From contig NZ_FQYT01000007.1 in NCBI RefSeq assembly GCF_900141895.1, positions 44,940 to 108,939 of the forward strand: a stretch of 64,000 nucleotides of DNA, written 5' to 3'. A program made the position numbers and the translations under genes. Shown here piece after piece: positions 31,910 to 41,292 of this stretch. Source of the stretch: Parasporobacterium paucivorans DSM 15970. GTDB taxonomy: Bacteria > Bacillota > Clostridia > Lachnospirales > Lachnospiraceae. Within the stretch, counting starts at the first letter, position 1; every line of letters starts with the position of its first letter. The notes below the pieces were generated by a model. That model saw nothing but the letters and a program-made list of their open reading frames with translations, did not search any database and had not been told where the DNA came from.

Positions 31910-32022
31910 GTTCATGCGGAAAGAGGCAGTCTGTACGGACTGTATCGTTTAAGACAATTTCTCAACCGCCCTGCTGGTATACCGCAAATGCAATACAAAT
32001 CATACAAAAAGCCTTATTTACG

Positions 32023-32051
32023 TTGACTTTCATACATCAATACGGTATCAT
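32023..32051 (+). promoter_or_regulatory. Promoter of the capsule operon
   Basis: TTGACT (32023-32028), 17-bp spacer, TATCAT (32046-32051). It lies about 155 bp before the first gene. The stretch 31910-32206 otherwise holds only this and the hairpin below. Confidence 0.7.
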
Positions 32052-32118
32052 CGTAGTAGTGAAAAAATGGGAGCCGACTGATATGACAGAGCATAAGATA
32101 GATAAAAACAGATGAAAA

Positions 32119-32170
32119 GACAGCACATTCAGGCATGTTTTCGAACATGATGAAAGGCTGTCCTTTTTTT
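32119..32170 (+). terminator. Attenuator hairpin in the capsule-operon leader
   Basis: GACAGC / GCTGTC encloses CATGTT-TTCG-AACATG and is followed by CCTTTTTTT, about 35 bp before the first capsule gene and downstream of the promoter. This position suggests regulated readthrough (LoaP/NusG-like antitermination is common for clostridial polysaccharide operons, but no such gene is visible here). Confidence 0.7.
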
Positions 32171-32206
32171 GGTTTTTTGGGGATCGGAATCAGGGGAGAG
32201 ACGACA

Positions 32207-32935
32207 ATGGACGGGTTTATAGATATTCACAGCCACATACTGCCGGAACTGGATGACGGCGCACGAAACCTGGACGAATCCAGGGAGATGCTTCATACGG
32301 CCTATAAAGAGGGAATACGGGTTATCATTGCAACACCGCATTTTCACGAAAGCCGTTTTAGAAGCAACAGGAGGGCACGCATCGAGGAAAGTGTATTCAT
32401 GTTGAGAGAAGCCATACGGGAAACTATGCCTGATATGGAGATATACTCAGGATGTGAAATCCGCTACAGCCATGAAACAATCCGTCTGTTGGATGAAATG
32501 GAACTGGCCACGTTGGCTGGGACTCGTTATGTTCTGACAGAGTTTTCCGAATCCGAAACAAGCGCAGATATCTTCGCCGGTCTGCAAGAACTTCTGTTTG
32601 CAGGGTATATTCCTATTTTGGCCCACGTGGAAAGATATGGATCACTTTTTGAAAAAAGCACCTCGGTGAGAGGCCTGATTGAAATGGGTGTTTACATCCA
32701 GGTAGATGCCGCCAGCATAACTGGTGAAATGGGAAGAACTGAAAAGCGAATTGTTAAGAAGTTGCTGAAAAATGGTGAAATACACATTATTGCCACAGAT
32801 GCCCACAGAAGTGAGGCAAGAAAACCACACTTGAGGGAATGTGCACGTATATTGGAAAAGAAATATGGGGATGACACAGTACGTCAGCTGCTGATCGAAA
32901 ATCCTGGAAAAATACTGAAGAATGAATACATTTAA
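32207..32935 (+). CDS. Tyrosine-protein phosphatase CpsB/CapC (PHP domain)
   Basis: The 242-aa protein has DIHSHILPELDDGARNLDESREML at its start, ATPHFHE, YVLTEFSE, PILAHVERYG and HIIATDAHRSE, the metal-binding set of PHP-type phosphotyrosine phosphatases. It removes phosphate from the partner BY-kinase encoded two genes later. The ATG at 32207 has AGGGGAG ahead; a longer frame upstream would lie in the attenuator. Confidence 0.92.
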   Translation: MDGFIDIHSHILPELDDGARNLDESREMLHTAYKEGIRVIIATPHFHESRFRSNRRARIEESVFMLREAIRETMPDMEIYSGCEIRYSHETIRLLDEMELATLAGTRYVLTEFSESETSADIFAGLQELLFAGYIPILAHVERYGSLFEKSTSVRGLIEMGVYIQVDAASITGEMGRTEKRIVKKLLKNGEIHIIATDAHRSEARKPHLRECARILEKKYGDDTVRQLLIENPGKILKNEYI

Positions 32936-32962
32936 AAATAGAAACCACGGGAGAAACCAAAC

Positions 32963-33721
32963 ATGGAACCAGCGATTAAAAAAGACGACGAAATTGAGAT
33001 TGACTTGCGAGAACTGTTCGGCCTTTTGTACAGAAAAATTTGGATTATAATTATTGCAGGAGTTGCCTGTGTGCTGATTGCTTTTCTTATAAGCAATTTT
33101 GCTCTGACACCAACCTATGAATCCACCACCAAAATCTATATTTTGAATAAGCAGGAGTCTGGAACAGCGATTACATATAATGACCTTCAGACCGGAAGCC
33201 AGCTGACTCAGGATTATATGGAGCTGATTGTGAGCCGTCCTGTCATGGAACAGGTCATTGCGGAATTGGATCTGGACATGAGTGTGGAGGAACTTGCCGC
33301 TATCATCAGCGTTACAAATCCCACGAACACTAGAATCATGAATATAACCGTAGAATACACCGATCCTTATAAAACAAAGGAAATAGCGGATTATGTCAGG
33401 AATGCGGCGTCGGGGCAGATTATGAAGGTCATGAGCATCGACCAGGTAAACCTGGTGGAAGAAGCTTTTGTTCCCACGGCTTCGGCCTCACCAAATACGA
33501 GGAGGAATATGGCAATTGGAGGGATTGCGGGAATCCTTCTTGCCTGTGCAGTTATATTCCTGAGGTATTTTCTGGATGACACCATCAAGAGCAGTGATGA
33601 CATTGAGAAATATCTGGGACTTTCTGTTTTGGGTATCATCCCGATCCAGACAAATATGGAAGAGAATGAAAAGAAAAAGAAAACCAGGAAGAAAAAATCA
33701 AAAATAAATAGCAGGAAATAA
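32963..33721 (+). CDS. Capsule chain-length/tyrosine kinase modulator (Wzz-like)
   Basis: The 252-aa membrane protein has EIDLRELFGLLYRKIWIIIIAGVACVLIAFLISNF (first helix, about 22-47), an extracellular loop with YESTTKIYILNKQESGTAITYNDLQTGSQLTQDYMELIVSRPVMEQVI, a PNTRRNMAIGGIAGILLACAVIFLRYFLDDTIKSSDDIEKYLGL second helix, and a lysine-rich cytoplasmic tail. That is the Wzz/CpsC arrangement; it activates the BY-kinase next to it and sets chain length. Confidence 0.92.
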   Translation: MEPAIKKDDEIEIDLRELFGLLYRKIWIIIIAGVACVLIAFLISNFALTPTYESTTKIYILNKQESGTAITYNDLQTGSQLTQDYMELIVSRPVMEQVIAELDLDMSVEELAAIISVTNPTNTRIMNITVEYTDPYKTKEIADYVRNAASGQIMKVMSIDQVNLVEEAFVPTASASPNTRRNMAIGGIAGILLACAVIFLRYFLDDTIKSSDDIEKYLGLSVLGIIPIQTNMEENEKKKKTRKKKSKINSRK

Positions 33722-33745
33722 TGCGGCAGCATGGAAAGAGGACAT

Positions 33746-34447
33746 ATGGAAACCATCACTATGAATAAACTTGTCAAGCTGGACTATTTTGCCAATGAAG
33801 CTTTCAAGAAACTGAGGACCAATATCCAGTTCTCCGGCGCAGACGTCAAGGTCATTGGTATCACCAGCTGTATTGCAAATGAAGGGAAAAGCAGTCTGGC
33901 ATTCAATTTGGCCTTATCTATGGCTGTTGCAGGAAAGAGAACGGTTTATGTGGATGCGGATCTAAGGAAGTCAGTTACTATCGGCCGCTTTCGGATTAAT
34001 AAGGCAGTTTCTGGTCTGACCCATTACCTTTCGGGAATCACCAAAGAAGAACCCGTCTACCAGACGAATATAAATAACCTTTACATGGTATTCTCAGGAC
34101 CTGTCCCGCCCGATCCTTCAGAACTTCTGGCAACGACCCGCTTTAAGGAGCTTTTGCAAAATCTTCGCAGGGATTATGATTATGTCATTGTGGACAACTC
34201 ACCATTGGGATTGGTCATTGATGCAGCAGTTGTTGCCAATGTCTGCGACGGTATGATTCTTGTGGTGTCTTCAGGTGAAATCAGCTACAAATTCGCCCAG
34301 TCCGTCAAGGCGCAGCTGGAAAAGACAGGTTGCCGCATACTGGGAGCAGTAATCAATAAGGCAGATATGTCAAAAAATGGAAACTATGGCCGGTATTATG
34401 GGAAATATTACGGACACAACGAACATGCCTCTGGCGGAAAGCATTAG
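33746..34447 (+). CDS. BY-type tyrosine kinase CpsD/CapB
   Basis: The 233-aa cytoplasmic ATPase has ITSCIANEGKSSLAFNLA (Walker A), VYVDADLRKS (Walker A') and YDYVIVDNSPLG (Walker B), and ends in a tyrosine cluster (YGRYYGKYYGH), the autophosphorylation tail. The first ATG of the frame (33731) lacks a ribosome site; 33746 has GAGG and is preferred. Works with the Wzz-like protein and the PHP phosphatase to control polymer export. Confidence 0.93.
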   Translation: METITMNKLVKLDYFANEAFKKLRTNIQFSGADVKVIGITSCIANEGKSSLAFNLALSMAVAGKRTVYVDADLRKSVTIGRFRINKAVSGLTHYLSGITKEEPVYQTNINNLYMVFSGPVPPDPSELLATTRFKELLQNLRRDYDYVIVDNSPLGLVIDAAVVANVCDGMILVVSSGEISYKFAQSVKAQLEKTGCRILGAVINKADMSKNGNYGRYYGKYYGHNEHASGGKH

Positions 34448-34449
34448 CC

Positions 34450-35091
34450 ATGAAAAGCAGAATAATCGCCGTTTCCATATTTGCAGTTACGCTAGTGATC
34501 TTATATCTGGGAGTCAGCCGGATGGATGACAAGGAAGCCCCTACCATAAAATTTGGAAACCAAGTTACATCCTGGCACGAGGAACAGGGGGCGGACATAT
34601 TGCTGGCAGACGTCCGTGCCCATGACGAGAGGGACGGGGACGTTTCAGAGAGCCTGATTATTGAATCTATGACTCCGTTATCCGATGGGAAGAGAATTAG
34701 CATAATCTATGCTGCAAGGGATTCAAAAAACAACATATCGAAAAAAGACAGAGTAATAGCTTATAATACGGAAGCTGAGGAAGAGAGCGTGGTGGAGGAA
34801 ACGGCTACAGCCAAAACAGTCATTGCCGAAACAACCATAGCAGAGACAGTAGGGGAGGTGCCAGTTATTACATTAAACACAAACCAGGTAAGCATAAATG
34901 CGGGTGAAGGATTTAATGCCATTGATTATGTTGAAAGCGCTGTGGACGATGTGGACGATGCTTGGAGAAATATCCAAATTGCGGGACAATATAACGTGAA
35001 CATACCTGGTGAGTATACGTTGACATATTATATTGTGGATTCGGAGGGGAACCGGTCCAATGAAGAAAAAGTTATCTTAACTGTAAACTAG
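34450..35091 (+). CDS. Membrane-anchored protein with Ig-like (DUF5011-type) domains
   Basis: The 213-aa protein starts two bases after the kinase stop. A signal-anchor (IIAVSIFAVTLVILYLGVS) is followed by an Ig-like domain (EAPTIKFGN ... DVRAHDERDGDVSESL ... AARDSKNNISKKDRVIAY), an acidic, threonine-rich linker and a second similar domain ending GEYTLTYYIVDSEGNRSNEEKVILTV. It is exposed outside the membrane. Its place in the kinase operon suggests it senses or guides the polymer, but its function is unknown. Confidence 0.7.
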   Translation: MKSRIIAVSIFAVTLVILYLGVSRMDDKEAPTIKFGNQVTSWHEEQGADILLADVRAHDERDGDVSESLIIESMTPLSDGKRISIIYAARDSKNNISKKDRVIAYNTEAEEESVVEETATAKTVIAETTIAETVGEVPVITLNTNQVSINAGEGFNAIDYVESAVDDVDDAWRNIQIAGQYNVNIPGEYTLTYYIVDSEGNRSNEEKVILTVN

Positions 35092-35104
35092 GGGGAAGTC
35101 AAAA

Positions 35105-36514
35105 ATGTATAAAAGGATTGGGAGCAGTTGGGTAAAACATCTGGATTTTATAATACTGGACTTAGTATGCCTGCAAATATCTTTTCAGTTGGCTTATCTG
35201 CTGCGCTATGGGGTCATACAGCCCTATGGGAATCCTTTTTATATGAGAATGGCTTTCCTTTTGATTTTCTTTCACTTTATTATCACTTTCTTTTCCGAAA
35301 TGTATTCTGGTATCTTAAAGCGAGGCTGTCTGAGCGAATTTAAGAAGGTCATCCATTATAATGCTATTCTGCTGGGCTGTATATTCGGATATATATTCAT
35401 CATGCAGATTTCCAGCGCCTATTCAAGAATCGTTTTCATCCTTTTCGGTGTTATTGACTGTTTTATGATGTACGGCGTCCGACTCTACCTAAAACGTATT
35501 CTCCGCGCCAAAACAAAGGATAAGAAGAATCAGCAGCAGCTTCTGCTCCTCTCGAACAAGGCCCAGGCAGAAGACTGCATCGAAAAGCTGCAGGCCAACA
35601 AATATAGCACACTAAATCTAAAGGGACTCATTGTTTTCGACGAGGACATGGCTGGACAGCACATATCCGGCGTGCCTGTATTGGCGAATTTGGATACTAT
35701 GATGGAGTTTATCCGTACACATGTGGTCGATGAGGTGCTGCTTAACCTCGAAAGTCCGAAAGTAGCTGGTGAAATCACTCGCAGGTGCCTGCAGATGGGC
35801 ATCGCCGTACATCTGCACATAGGCCATATCGCAGCAGAGCTTCCCAATGCGGAAGTACAAAAAATCAACGACCTGACGGTCATAACTACCAGCATCAATA
35901 CAGTCACCTCCAGGCAGCTTGCATTGAAGAGAATCATCAGCCTCTTGGGAGGGGCGGCGGGCCTTCTGGGAATGGGGATAGCCTTCGTCATCTTCGCGCC
36001 CCCCATATATATGCAGTCTCCGGGTCCCATCTTCTTTTCCCAGACCAGGGTGGGAAGAAACGGTCGGCCCTTTAGGATGTATAAGTTCCGCTCCATGTAC
36101 ATGGATGCCGAGGAACGCAAGAAGGACCTGATGGAGCATAACAAGATGCAGGGCCATATGTTCAAAATGGACAATGACCCAAGGATCACTCCCATCGGCC
36201 GATTCCTGCGTGCCACCAGTCTCGACGAGCTGCCACAGAGCATCAACATCCTACTGGGCGATATGGAACTGGTGGGAACCAGACCCCCTACAATGGACGA
36301 ATACAAGAAATACGAACTCCACCATAAAAGCCGCCTGGCAGCCAGGCCGGGTCTGACAGGTATGTGGCAGGTCAGCGGCCGGAGTGACATCACGGACTTT
36401 GAAGAGGTGGTGCGGCTGGACAATGAATATATCGAGAACTGGACTCTGAGCCTAGACATAAAGATTCTGTGGAAGACGGTTTTGGTGGTTTTAAGGAGGC
36501 GGGGGTCGGGGTAA
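35105..36514 (+). CDS. Polyprenyl-phosphate sugar phosphotransferase (priming enzyme)
   Basis: The 469-aa membrane protein has four N-terminal helices, a CoA-binding-like middle (SNKAQAEDCIEKLQANKYSTLNLKGLIVF) and the bacterial sugar transferase domain: [87 protein letters not shown] and [26 protein letters not shown]. It transfers a sugar-1-phosphate to undecaprenyl phosphate and starts each repeat unit. Debris of a second copy follows. Confidence 0.93.
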   Translation: MYKRIGSSWVKHLDFIILDLVCLQISFQLAYLLRYGVIQPYGNPFYMRMAFLLIFFHFIITFFSEMYSGILKRGCLSEFKKVIHYNAILLGCIFGYIFIMQISSAYSRIVFILFGVIDCFMMYGVRLYLKRILRAKTKDKKNQQQLLLLSNKAQAEDCIEKLQANKYSTLNLKGLIVFDEDMAGQHISGVPVLANLDTMMEFIRTHVVDEVLLNLESPKVAGEITRRCLQMGIAVHLHIGHIAAELPNAEVQKINDLTVITTSINTVTSRQLALKRIISLLGGAAGLLGMGIAFVIFAPPIYMQSPGPIFFSQTRVGRNGRPFRMYKFRSMYMDAEERKKDLMEHNKMQGHMFKMDNDPRITPIGRFLRATSLDELPQSINILLGDMELVGTRPPTMDEYKKYELHHKSRLAARPGLTGMWQVSGRSDITDFEEVVRLDNEYIENWTLSLDIKILWKTVLVVLRRRGSG

Positions 36515-36735
36515 GACAATCCCCGATTCATGGAGAAGTGAATAAAATCATATATCGAAATTCCGCAAAACTTTGGTAACGAGAAGTTATTCAGGACTAA
36601 ATCTTCTATAAGAAAAGAACGGTAGAAAGCTGTTGTTTTTGATAATAGGGGTGGGAGTGCAGCGTGTATCAGGGGTTGTGCAAAGTTGATAGGAGTCCGG
36701 TAGGGGCTAGGGTGGAGATGAATATGAACAGTACG

Positions 36736-36789
36736 AGCTGCATCATTGGAAGAGGCTGGCGACGAGGCCGGGGCTGACGGGGATGTGGC
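36736..36789 (+). repeat. 54-bp direct repeat, copy 1 (sugar-transferase fragment)
   Basis: Nearly identical to 37023-37076 (one difference seen). It encodes part of the 'RPGLTGMW' region of a sugar transferase and ends abruptly at ATGTGGC. The flanks are unrelated, so it is a short duplicated or recombined piece. The gap 36515-37346 otherwise holds only this and the pseudogene. Confidence 0.8.
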
Positions 36790-36829
36790 TCGTAGGCGTT
36801 AGGAGTTTTATTACGCTATTGCAATTTTA

Positions 36830-37221
36830 TTGATGATTCGCATGGCAGTCCAATCTTCTTCAGATTCTTTCAAAATAAAGAATGATCCAAAAATCACAAG
36901 AGTACGAAATTTTATCCATAAGATAAGCGTCGATGAACAGTACCAATTTTGAAATGTCTCGAAGGGAGATATGAGCCTTGTAGGAACCAGGCCTCCCACG
37001 GTGGATGAGTTCGAGCATTATAAGCTGCATCATAGGAAGAGGCTGGCGACGAGGCCGGGGCTGACGGGGATGTGGCAGGTCAGTGGAAGAAGTGATATTA
37101 CGGACTTTGAAGAGGTCGTGAGGCTGGATACGGAGTAATTGTGGGGTGGAATATTGGGGTGGATATTAGGATATTGGTGCAGACGGTTTGGGTAGTGCTT
37201 GGGAGAAAAGGGTCGAGGTAA
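36830..37221 (+). pseudogene. Decayed second sugar transferase, C-terminal part
   Basis: In shifting frames the stretch reads PIFFRFFQ, FKIKNDPKITRVRNF, then [55 protein letters not shown], closely matching the intact transferase upstream, with a stop at about 37137 and frameshifts before and after. It is a dead paralogue or the remnant of a serotype replacement. Confidence 0.85.
37023..37076 (+). repeat. 54-bp direct repeat, copy 2
   Basis: Inside the sugar-transferase pseudogene; the partner copy is 287 bp upstream at 36736-36789. Confidence 0.8.
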
Positions 37222-37346
37222 GGGACTTAGGAGTATAAATATATAAAGATTAAATTTGGATATCAGAAATTCGACTCGCAGTAAGAAGAGGCAGAATAGC
37301 TGTAGAGAAAATGTTCTTTTAATAATGAGTTGTGGAGAAAAGAATT

Positions 37347-38579
37347 ATGCAGAGGATTGAAGATGTACAGCACGTTTTTTTAGTCGGTGCAAAAAGCCTT
37401 GGTGCCTATGGGGGCTATGAGACTTTCATAAACAAGCTGACTGAGTATCACCAAAATAACGAAAAAATCAAATATCATGTGGCGTGTAAGGCAAACGGCG
37501 ATGGATGCATGGATGAGTCAAAACTCGAAGACATTAAGAGGGTGAGTGATTCAGAATTTGTTTATCGTAATGCAAGATGTTTTAAGATTCATATTCCTGA
37601 TATAGGACCGGCTAAGGCTATTTACTATGATGTTGTGGCTCTTAGTCAATGTTGCAAATACATAAAGAGATATGATATTAAGAATCCAATTGTATATATA
37701 CTTGCATGCCGTATTGGACCGTTTGCTGCACACTTCCAAAAGAGAATACATAAGCTAAGTGGCAGGGTATACGTTAATCCGGATGGACATGAATGGATGC
37801 GAGCAAAATGGAGTGCGTCTGTTCGCAAATATTGGAAAATTTCCGAGCAGTTGATGATTAGGCATTGTGATTTAGCTGTTTGTGATAGCAAAAATATTGA
37901 AAAGTATATTAGGACGAGTTATAAAAGATACAATCCAAAAACAGTATATATTGCTTATGGTGCTGAAACTGAGAAAAGTGATTTGAATGATGATTCAGAA
38001 ATATTATTGAATTGGTATAAAGAAAAAGGGTTATCGAAAAAGGATTATTATCTTGTAGTAGGGAGATTCGTACCGGAGAATAATTACGAGACTATGATTC
38101 ATGAGTTCATGAAGTCTAAGTCCACACATGACTTCGCTATCATCACCAATGCCAATGACAGGTTCCTTGACAAATTGGAAGTGAAGCTGCAATACAAGAC
38201 GGATAAGAGGATTGTTTTCGTTGGTACAGTCTACGATCAGGAACTGCTTAAAAAGATTCGTGAGAATGCTTATGGATATTTCCACGGCCATGAGGTCGGT
38301 GGTACAAATCCTAGTCTTTTGGAGGCACTAGGGTCTACAGACCTGAATCTGTTGTTAGATGTAGGGTTTAATCGTGAAGTGGCTGAGGAAAATGCTCTTT
38401 ATTGGACAAAGGAAGACGGCAATTTGGCTGCGCTGATTGATAAGTGTGATAAAAGGAGCGCTGATGAGATTGTGGAGCTTGGAGCGCAGGCGAAGAAGCG
38501 TATTGCTAACGCTTATAGCTGGCAGTTCATTGTAGATGAGTATGAAAAGGTTTTCCTAGGACTGAAGAAGGGGCACTAA
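37347..38579 (+). CDS. Glycosyltransferase, DUF1972/rhamnosyltransferase type
   Basis: The 410-aa protein starts at ATG 37347 with GGAG ten bases ahead (a GTG at 37332 is less likely). It has VFLVGAKSLGAYGGYETFINKLTEY at the N-terminus, the 'GxxGxYGGxET' motif of capsule rhamnosyltransferases (Cps2T/WchF-like), and a GT4-type donor site (YYLVVGRFVPENNYETMIHEFMKS ... GYFHGHEVGGTNPSLLEALG). It probably adds the second sugar to the lipid-linked primer. From here the sequence becomes clearly AT-richer. Confidence 0.82.
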   Translation: MQRIEDVQHVFLVGAKSLGAYGGYETFINKLTEYHQNNEKIKYHVACKANGDGCMDESKLEDIKRVSDSEFVYRNARCFKIHIPDIGPAKAIYYDVVALSQCCKYIKRYDIKNPIVYILACRIGPFAAHFQKRIHKLSGRVYVNPDGHEWMRAKWSASVRKYWKISEQLMIRHCDLAVCDSKNIEKYIRTSYKRYNPKTVYIAYGAETEKSDLNDDSEILLNWYKEKGLSKKDYYLVVGRFVPENNYETMIHEFMKSKSTHDFAIITNANDRFLDKLEVKLQYKTDKRIVFVGTVYDQELLKKIRENAYGYFHGHEVGGTNPSLLEALGSTDLNLLLDVGFNREVAEENALYWTKEDGNLAALIDKCDKRSADEIVELGAQAKKRIANAYSWQFIVDEYEKVFLGLKKGH

Positions 38580-38829
38580 GTAAAGTAAATTGGAGCAGGG
38601 GCAAACACTTAAGTGAGAGCACTGTTTTCGTTTGTTTTGGGGTGCAGTGTGTATCTGTTTCGAGTCATGACATGAGAATAGGTGAGTGTGTTTACTGTGA
38701 TTGTACCAGTTGAGGGTAACGATACGATGAAATGAGAGCCAGAAGGAATGAATTGCTTTGTATCTGAAAAGGGACAAGGCCATGGTTAGGGAGTTTGTGG
38801 CTCCTATTATTGTGGAAAGAGGATAGACG

Positions 38830-40014
38830 ATGAAAATACTTGCGATACATAATTATCATAGAAAAGGTTCTGCAAGTGGTGACGATCAAGTCTTTAAAAG
38901 TGAGACGGCACTGCTTGAAGAACATGGAAATATGGTGGTTAGATATTCTGTAACCAATGATGAATTTGATAATTCCGGTGTTGTCGGAAAAATCATAAAA
39001 ACCCTCGGAATGCTCTGGTCTTTCAAAAATTATAGAGCTGTTCAAAATATAATAAAGAAAGAAAAACCAGATGTAGTTCACATTCATACATTTTTTCCGC
39101 TGTTATCGCCCTCAATCCTGTACGCATCTAAACGAGCGGGGCGTAAAGTTGTGGTCACTCTCCATGATACCCGCTTTGTATGTCCTTGTTCTACTTCTCT
39201 GAGAGGAACAGAACTTTGCAATGAGTGTGGAGATGGACACTATTTTCGTATGTGCAAATATGGATGTTTTAAGGGAAGCAGGCTACAAAGTTTTCTGGTA
39301 GCAGGTATTTTTAAATATCATAGAATTAGAAAGAGTTTTTATAAGCAAATTGATAAATACATTTGTCTTAACGAAAACCAGATCAGCCTTTTAAAAAATA
39401 TTGGGTTTTATGAAAAAAAGATTGTCAAGAAGTACAATTTTGTTCCCGATGTGGAGGCTAATCTGAAAGCTATTAAGGTTGAAGGATTGCCTGAACACTA
39501 TGTGGTATTCTATGGACGTATTGGTGAGGAAAAAGGCATATGCATTCTTATGAGAATTTGGGATCAAATCGCCGACATTCCATTAGTTGTAATGGGTGGT
39601 GGACCACTCGAAGCTGAGTTTAAGGAATGGGCTGATAAAAAGAATAATGTTTTTTTCTTGGGGTATACGCAGCATGATAAGTGTTTGAGTATCGTAAAAG
39701 GAGGAGAATTTGTAATCTTCCCAAGTATCTGGTATGAAGGTTGCTCCATGGTTGAAATCGAAACAGAGAGCCTTGGCAAAGCTTTGATTGCAACTGATTT
39801 AGGTTTTTCTGTTGAAGCTATTGAGAACGGAGTCAATGGATACAAGGTAAAACTTGGTGATGTTGATGGGTTTGTCAAGAAAGTGAAAGAACTTTGGAAT
39901 ACGCCGGAAGAATGCAAGACCCTTGGAAACAATGCAAGGGCGGATTACGAAGCAAAATATCTTCCGGAAGACAACTACCAGCAGCTTATTAGTATTTATA
40001 AGAATTTGAAATAG
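38830..40014 (+). CDS. Glycosyltransferase family 4
   Basis: The 394-aa GT-B enzyme has an acceptor domain (AIHNYHRKGSASGDDQVFKSETALLEEHG; DVVHIHTFFPLLSPSILYASKRAGRKVVVTLHDTRFVCP), a cysteine-rich insert typical of this subgroup (CSTSLRGTELCNECGDGHYFRMCKYGC) and donor site VVFYGRIGEEKGI ... PSIWYEGCSMVEIETESLGKALIATDLG. It lies 250 bp after the previous gene; that gap shows only short decayed frames. Confidence 0.88.
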   Translation: MKILAIHNYHRKGSASGDDQVFKSETALLEEHGNMVVRYSVTNDEFDNSGVVGKIIKTLGMLWSFKNYRAVQNIIKKEKPDVVHIHTFFPLLSPSILYASKRAGRKVVVTLHDTRFVCPCSTSLRGTELCNECGDGHYFRMCKYGCFKGSRLQSFLVAGIFKYHRIRKSFYKQIDKYICLNENQISLLKNIGFYEKKIVKKYNFVPDVEANLKAIKVEGLPEHYVVFYGRIGEEKGICILMRIWDQIADIPLVVMGGGPLEAEFKEWADKKNNVFFLGYTQHDKCLSIVKGGEFVIFPSIWYEGCSMVEIETESLGKALIATDLGFSVEAIENGVNGYKVKLGDVDGFVKKVKELWNTPEECKTLGNNARADYEAKYLPEDNYQQLISIYKNLK

Positions 40015-40025
40015 AAATAGGAGAT

Positions 40026-40679
40026 ATGAGCATGGGATTTGACTCCAACGTTAGTAATATAGACAAAGTGAATATCCTTATCAGAACAGGCATAAAAGCT
40101 GGAAGAGGTTTGTGGAAGCGTCTGTTCTTAAAGAAAGCATCGGGACTACTTCTGGTAGGAAGACATGTTCAGGTTTCTCATGGGAAGCACATTTCTTGTG
40201 GGAAGAATGTTAAATTTGAAGACTATGCCGAAATTCATGGTTTGTGCTTGGATGGTATAATACTTGGCGATTATGTGACTATCAGCCGAGGAGTAATGAT
40301 TCGTCCGTCAAGTTATTATGGCGGAGATTTCGGACAAGGATTAGTGATGGGTGAACATAGTTCTATTGGTCCGTATGGATATGTTGGGTGTTCCGGAAAG
40401 ATTACGATAGGTAAGAATGTAATGTTCGGACCAAAGTGTAGTTTGTTTGCGGAGAATCATAATTTTTCTGATACGGAGATTAGCATTAAGAGTCAAGGTG
40501 TCAATCAGAAGGGCATTAATATTGAAGATGAATGTTGGATTGGAAGTAATGTCACAATACTCGACGGAGTGACTATTGGAAGGGGTTCTGTGATTGGCGC
40601 GGGTACGTTAGTGACAAAAAATGTTCCAGCGGGGAGCATTGTAATGGACAAAAGGAACAAATTGGAGAGAAGCAGATAA
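40026..40679 (+). CDS. Hexapeptide-repeat acyltransferase
   Basis: The 217-aa protein is a left-handed beta helix with repeats such as HISCGKNVKFEDYAEIHGL, IILGDYVTISRGVMIRP, SSIGPYGYVGCSGKITIGKNVMFGPKCSLFAENHNF, ending WIGSNVTILDGVTIGRGSVIGAGTLVTKNVPAGSIV, the CoA-binding LbH end of capsule O-acetyltransferases. It likely acetylates a sugar of the repeat unit. The TAGGAG site supports ATG 40026. Confidence 0.85.
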   Translation: MSMGFDSNVSNIDKVNILIRTGIKAGRGLWKRLFLKKASGLLLVGRHVQVSHGKHISCGKNVKFEDYAEIHGLCLDGIILGDYVTISRGVMIRPSSYYGGDFGQGLVMGEHSSIGPYGYVGCSGKITIGKNVMFGPKCSLFAENHNFSDTEISIKSQGVNQKGINIEDECWIGSNVTILDGVTIGRGSVIGAGTLVTKNVPAGSIVMDKRNKLERSR

Positions 40680-40680
40680 T

Positions 40681-41199
40681 ATGAGAATAATACCAGAAAA
40701 AATATTCATTCGTTTGAAACTGATGACTCTTCGTGAAGTAAACAAAAGAGTTGCATTATTAAAACAGAAAAATATGTTTTGTGGAATGGTAGAGCATTAT
40801 TATTGGCATCCAACTAATATACCAAGTGAACCTATTTAGTAAGAATGTATAATAATGTATGTGTTGCCGTAAATGTGACTTTCCGCACGCATGATGTATT
40901 AAATCATATGGTAAACTGGAATTTTATCCATCGACTTGATGAATTGGGGGGTATCAGTAAATTAATACGTTAGAAATATAGAAAACAGTGATAATGTTAC
41001 AATTGGTGCTAATAGTACATTTCTTCACAATGTAAAGATGGGCTCTAATGCCATTAGTGTAGCAGGAAGCGTTATGACTAAAGATGTTCCAGAAGGAGCA
41101 ATAGTGGGTGGTAACTCTGCGTGGGTTATTGACAAGTATGAAGATTTATTAGCTAAAAGGGTAGATGCTGATGTGCCACCAAAAGAATCAATTAAATGA
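40681..41199 (+). pseudogene. Broken hexapeptide acetyltransferase
   Basis: A frame of 52 codons starts at ATG 40681 (MRIIPEKIFIRLKLMTLREV) and stops at 40839. Further frames continue as VAVNVTFRTHDVLNHMVNWNFIHRLDELGG and then NVTIGANSTFLHNVKMGSNAISVAGSVMTKDVPEGAIVGGNSAWVIDKYEDLLAKR. Together they match a serine/sugar O-acetyltransferase with an internal deletion and frameshifts. It covers most of the gap between 40679 and 41293; the rest shows nothing. Confidence 0.82.
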
Positions 41200-41292
41200 A
41201 TTATCAGGTGGTGCTGGGAGAACGATTCAAAAAAATGATAACGAACATTGTTTTCATGAACGATGACATTGTACTTGAATAAGGAGAATAAG

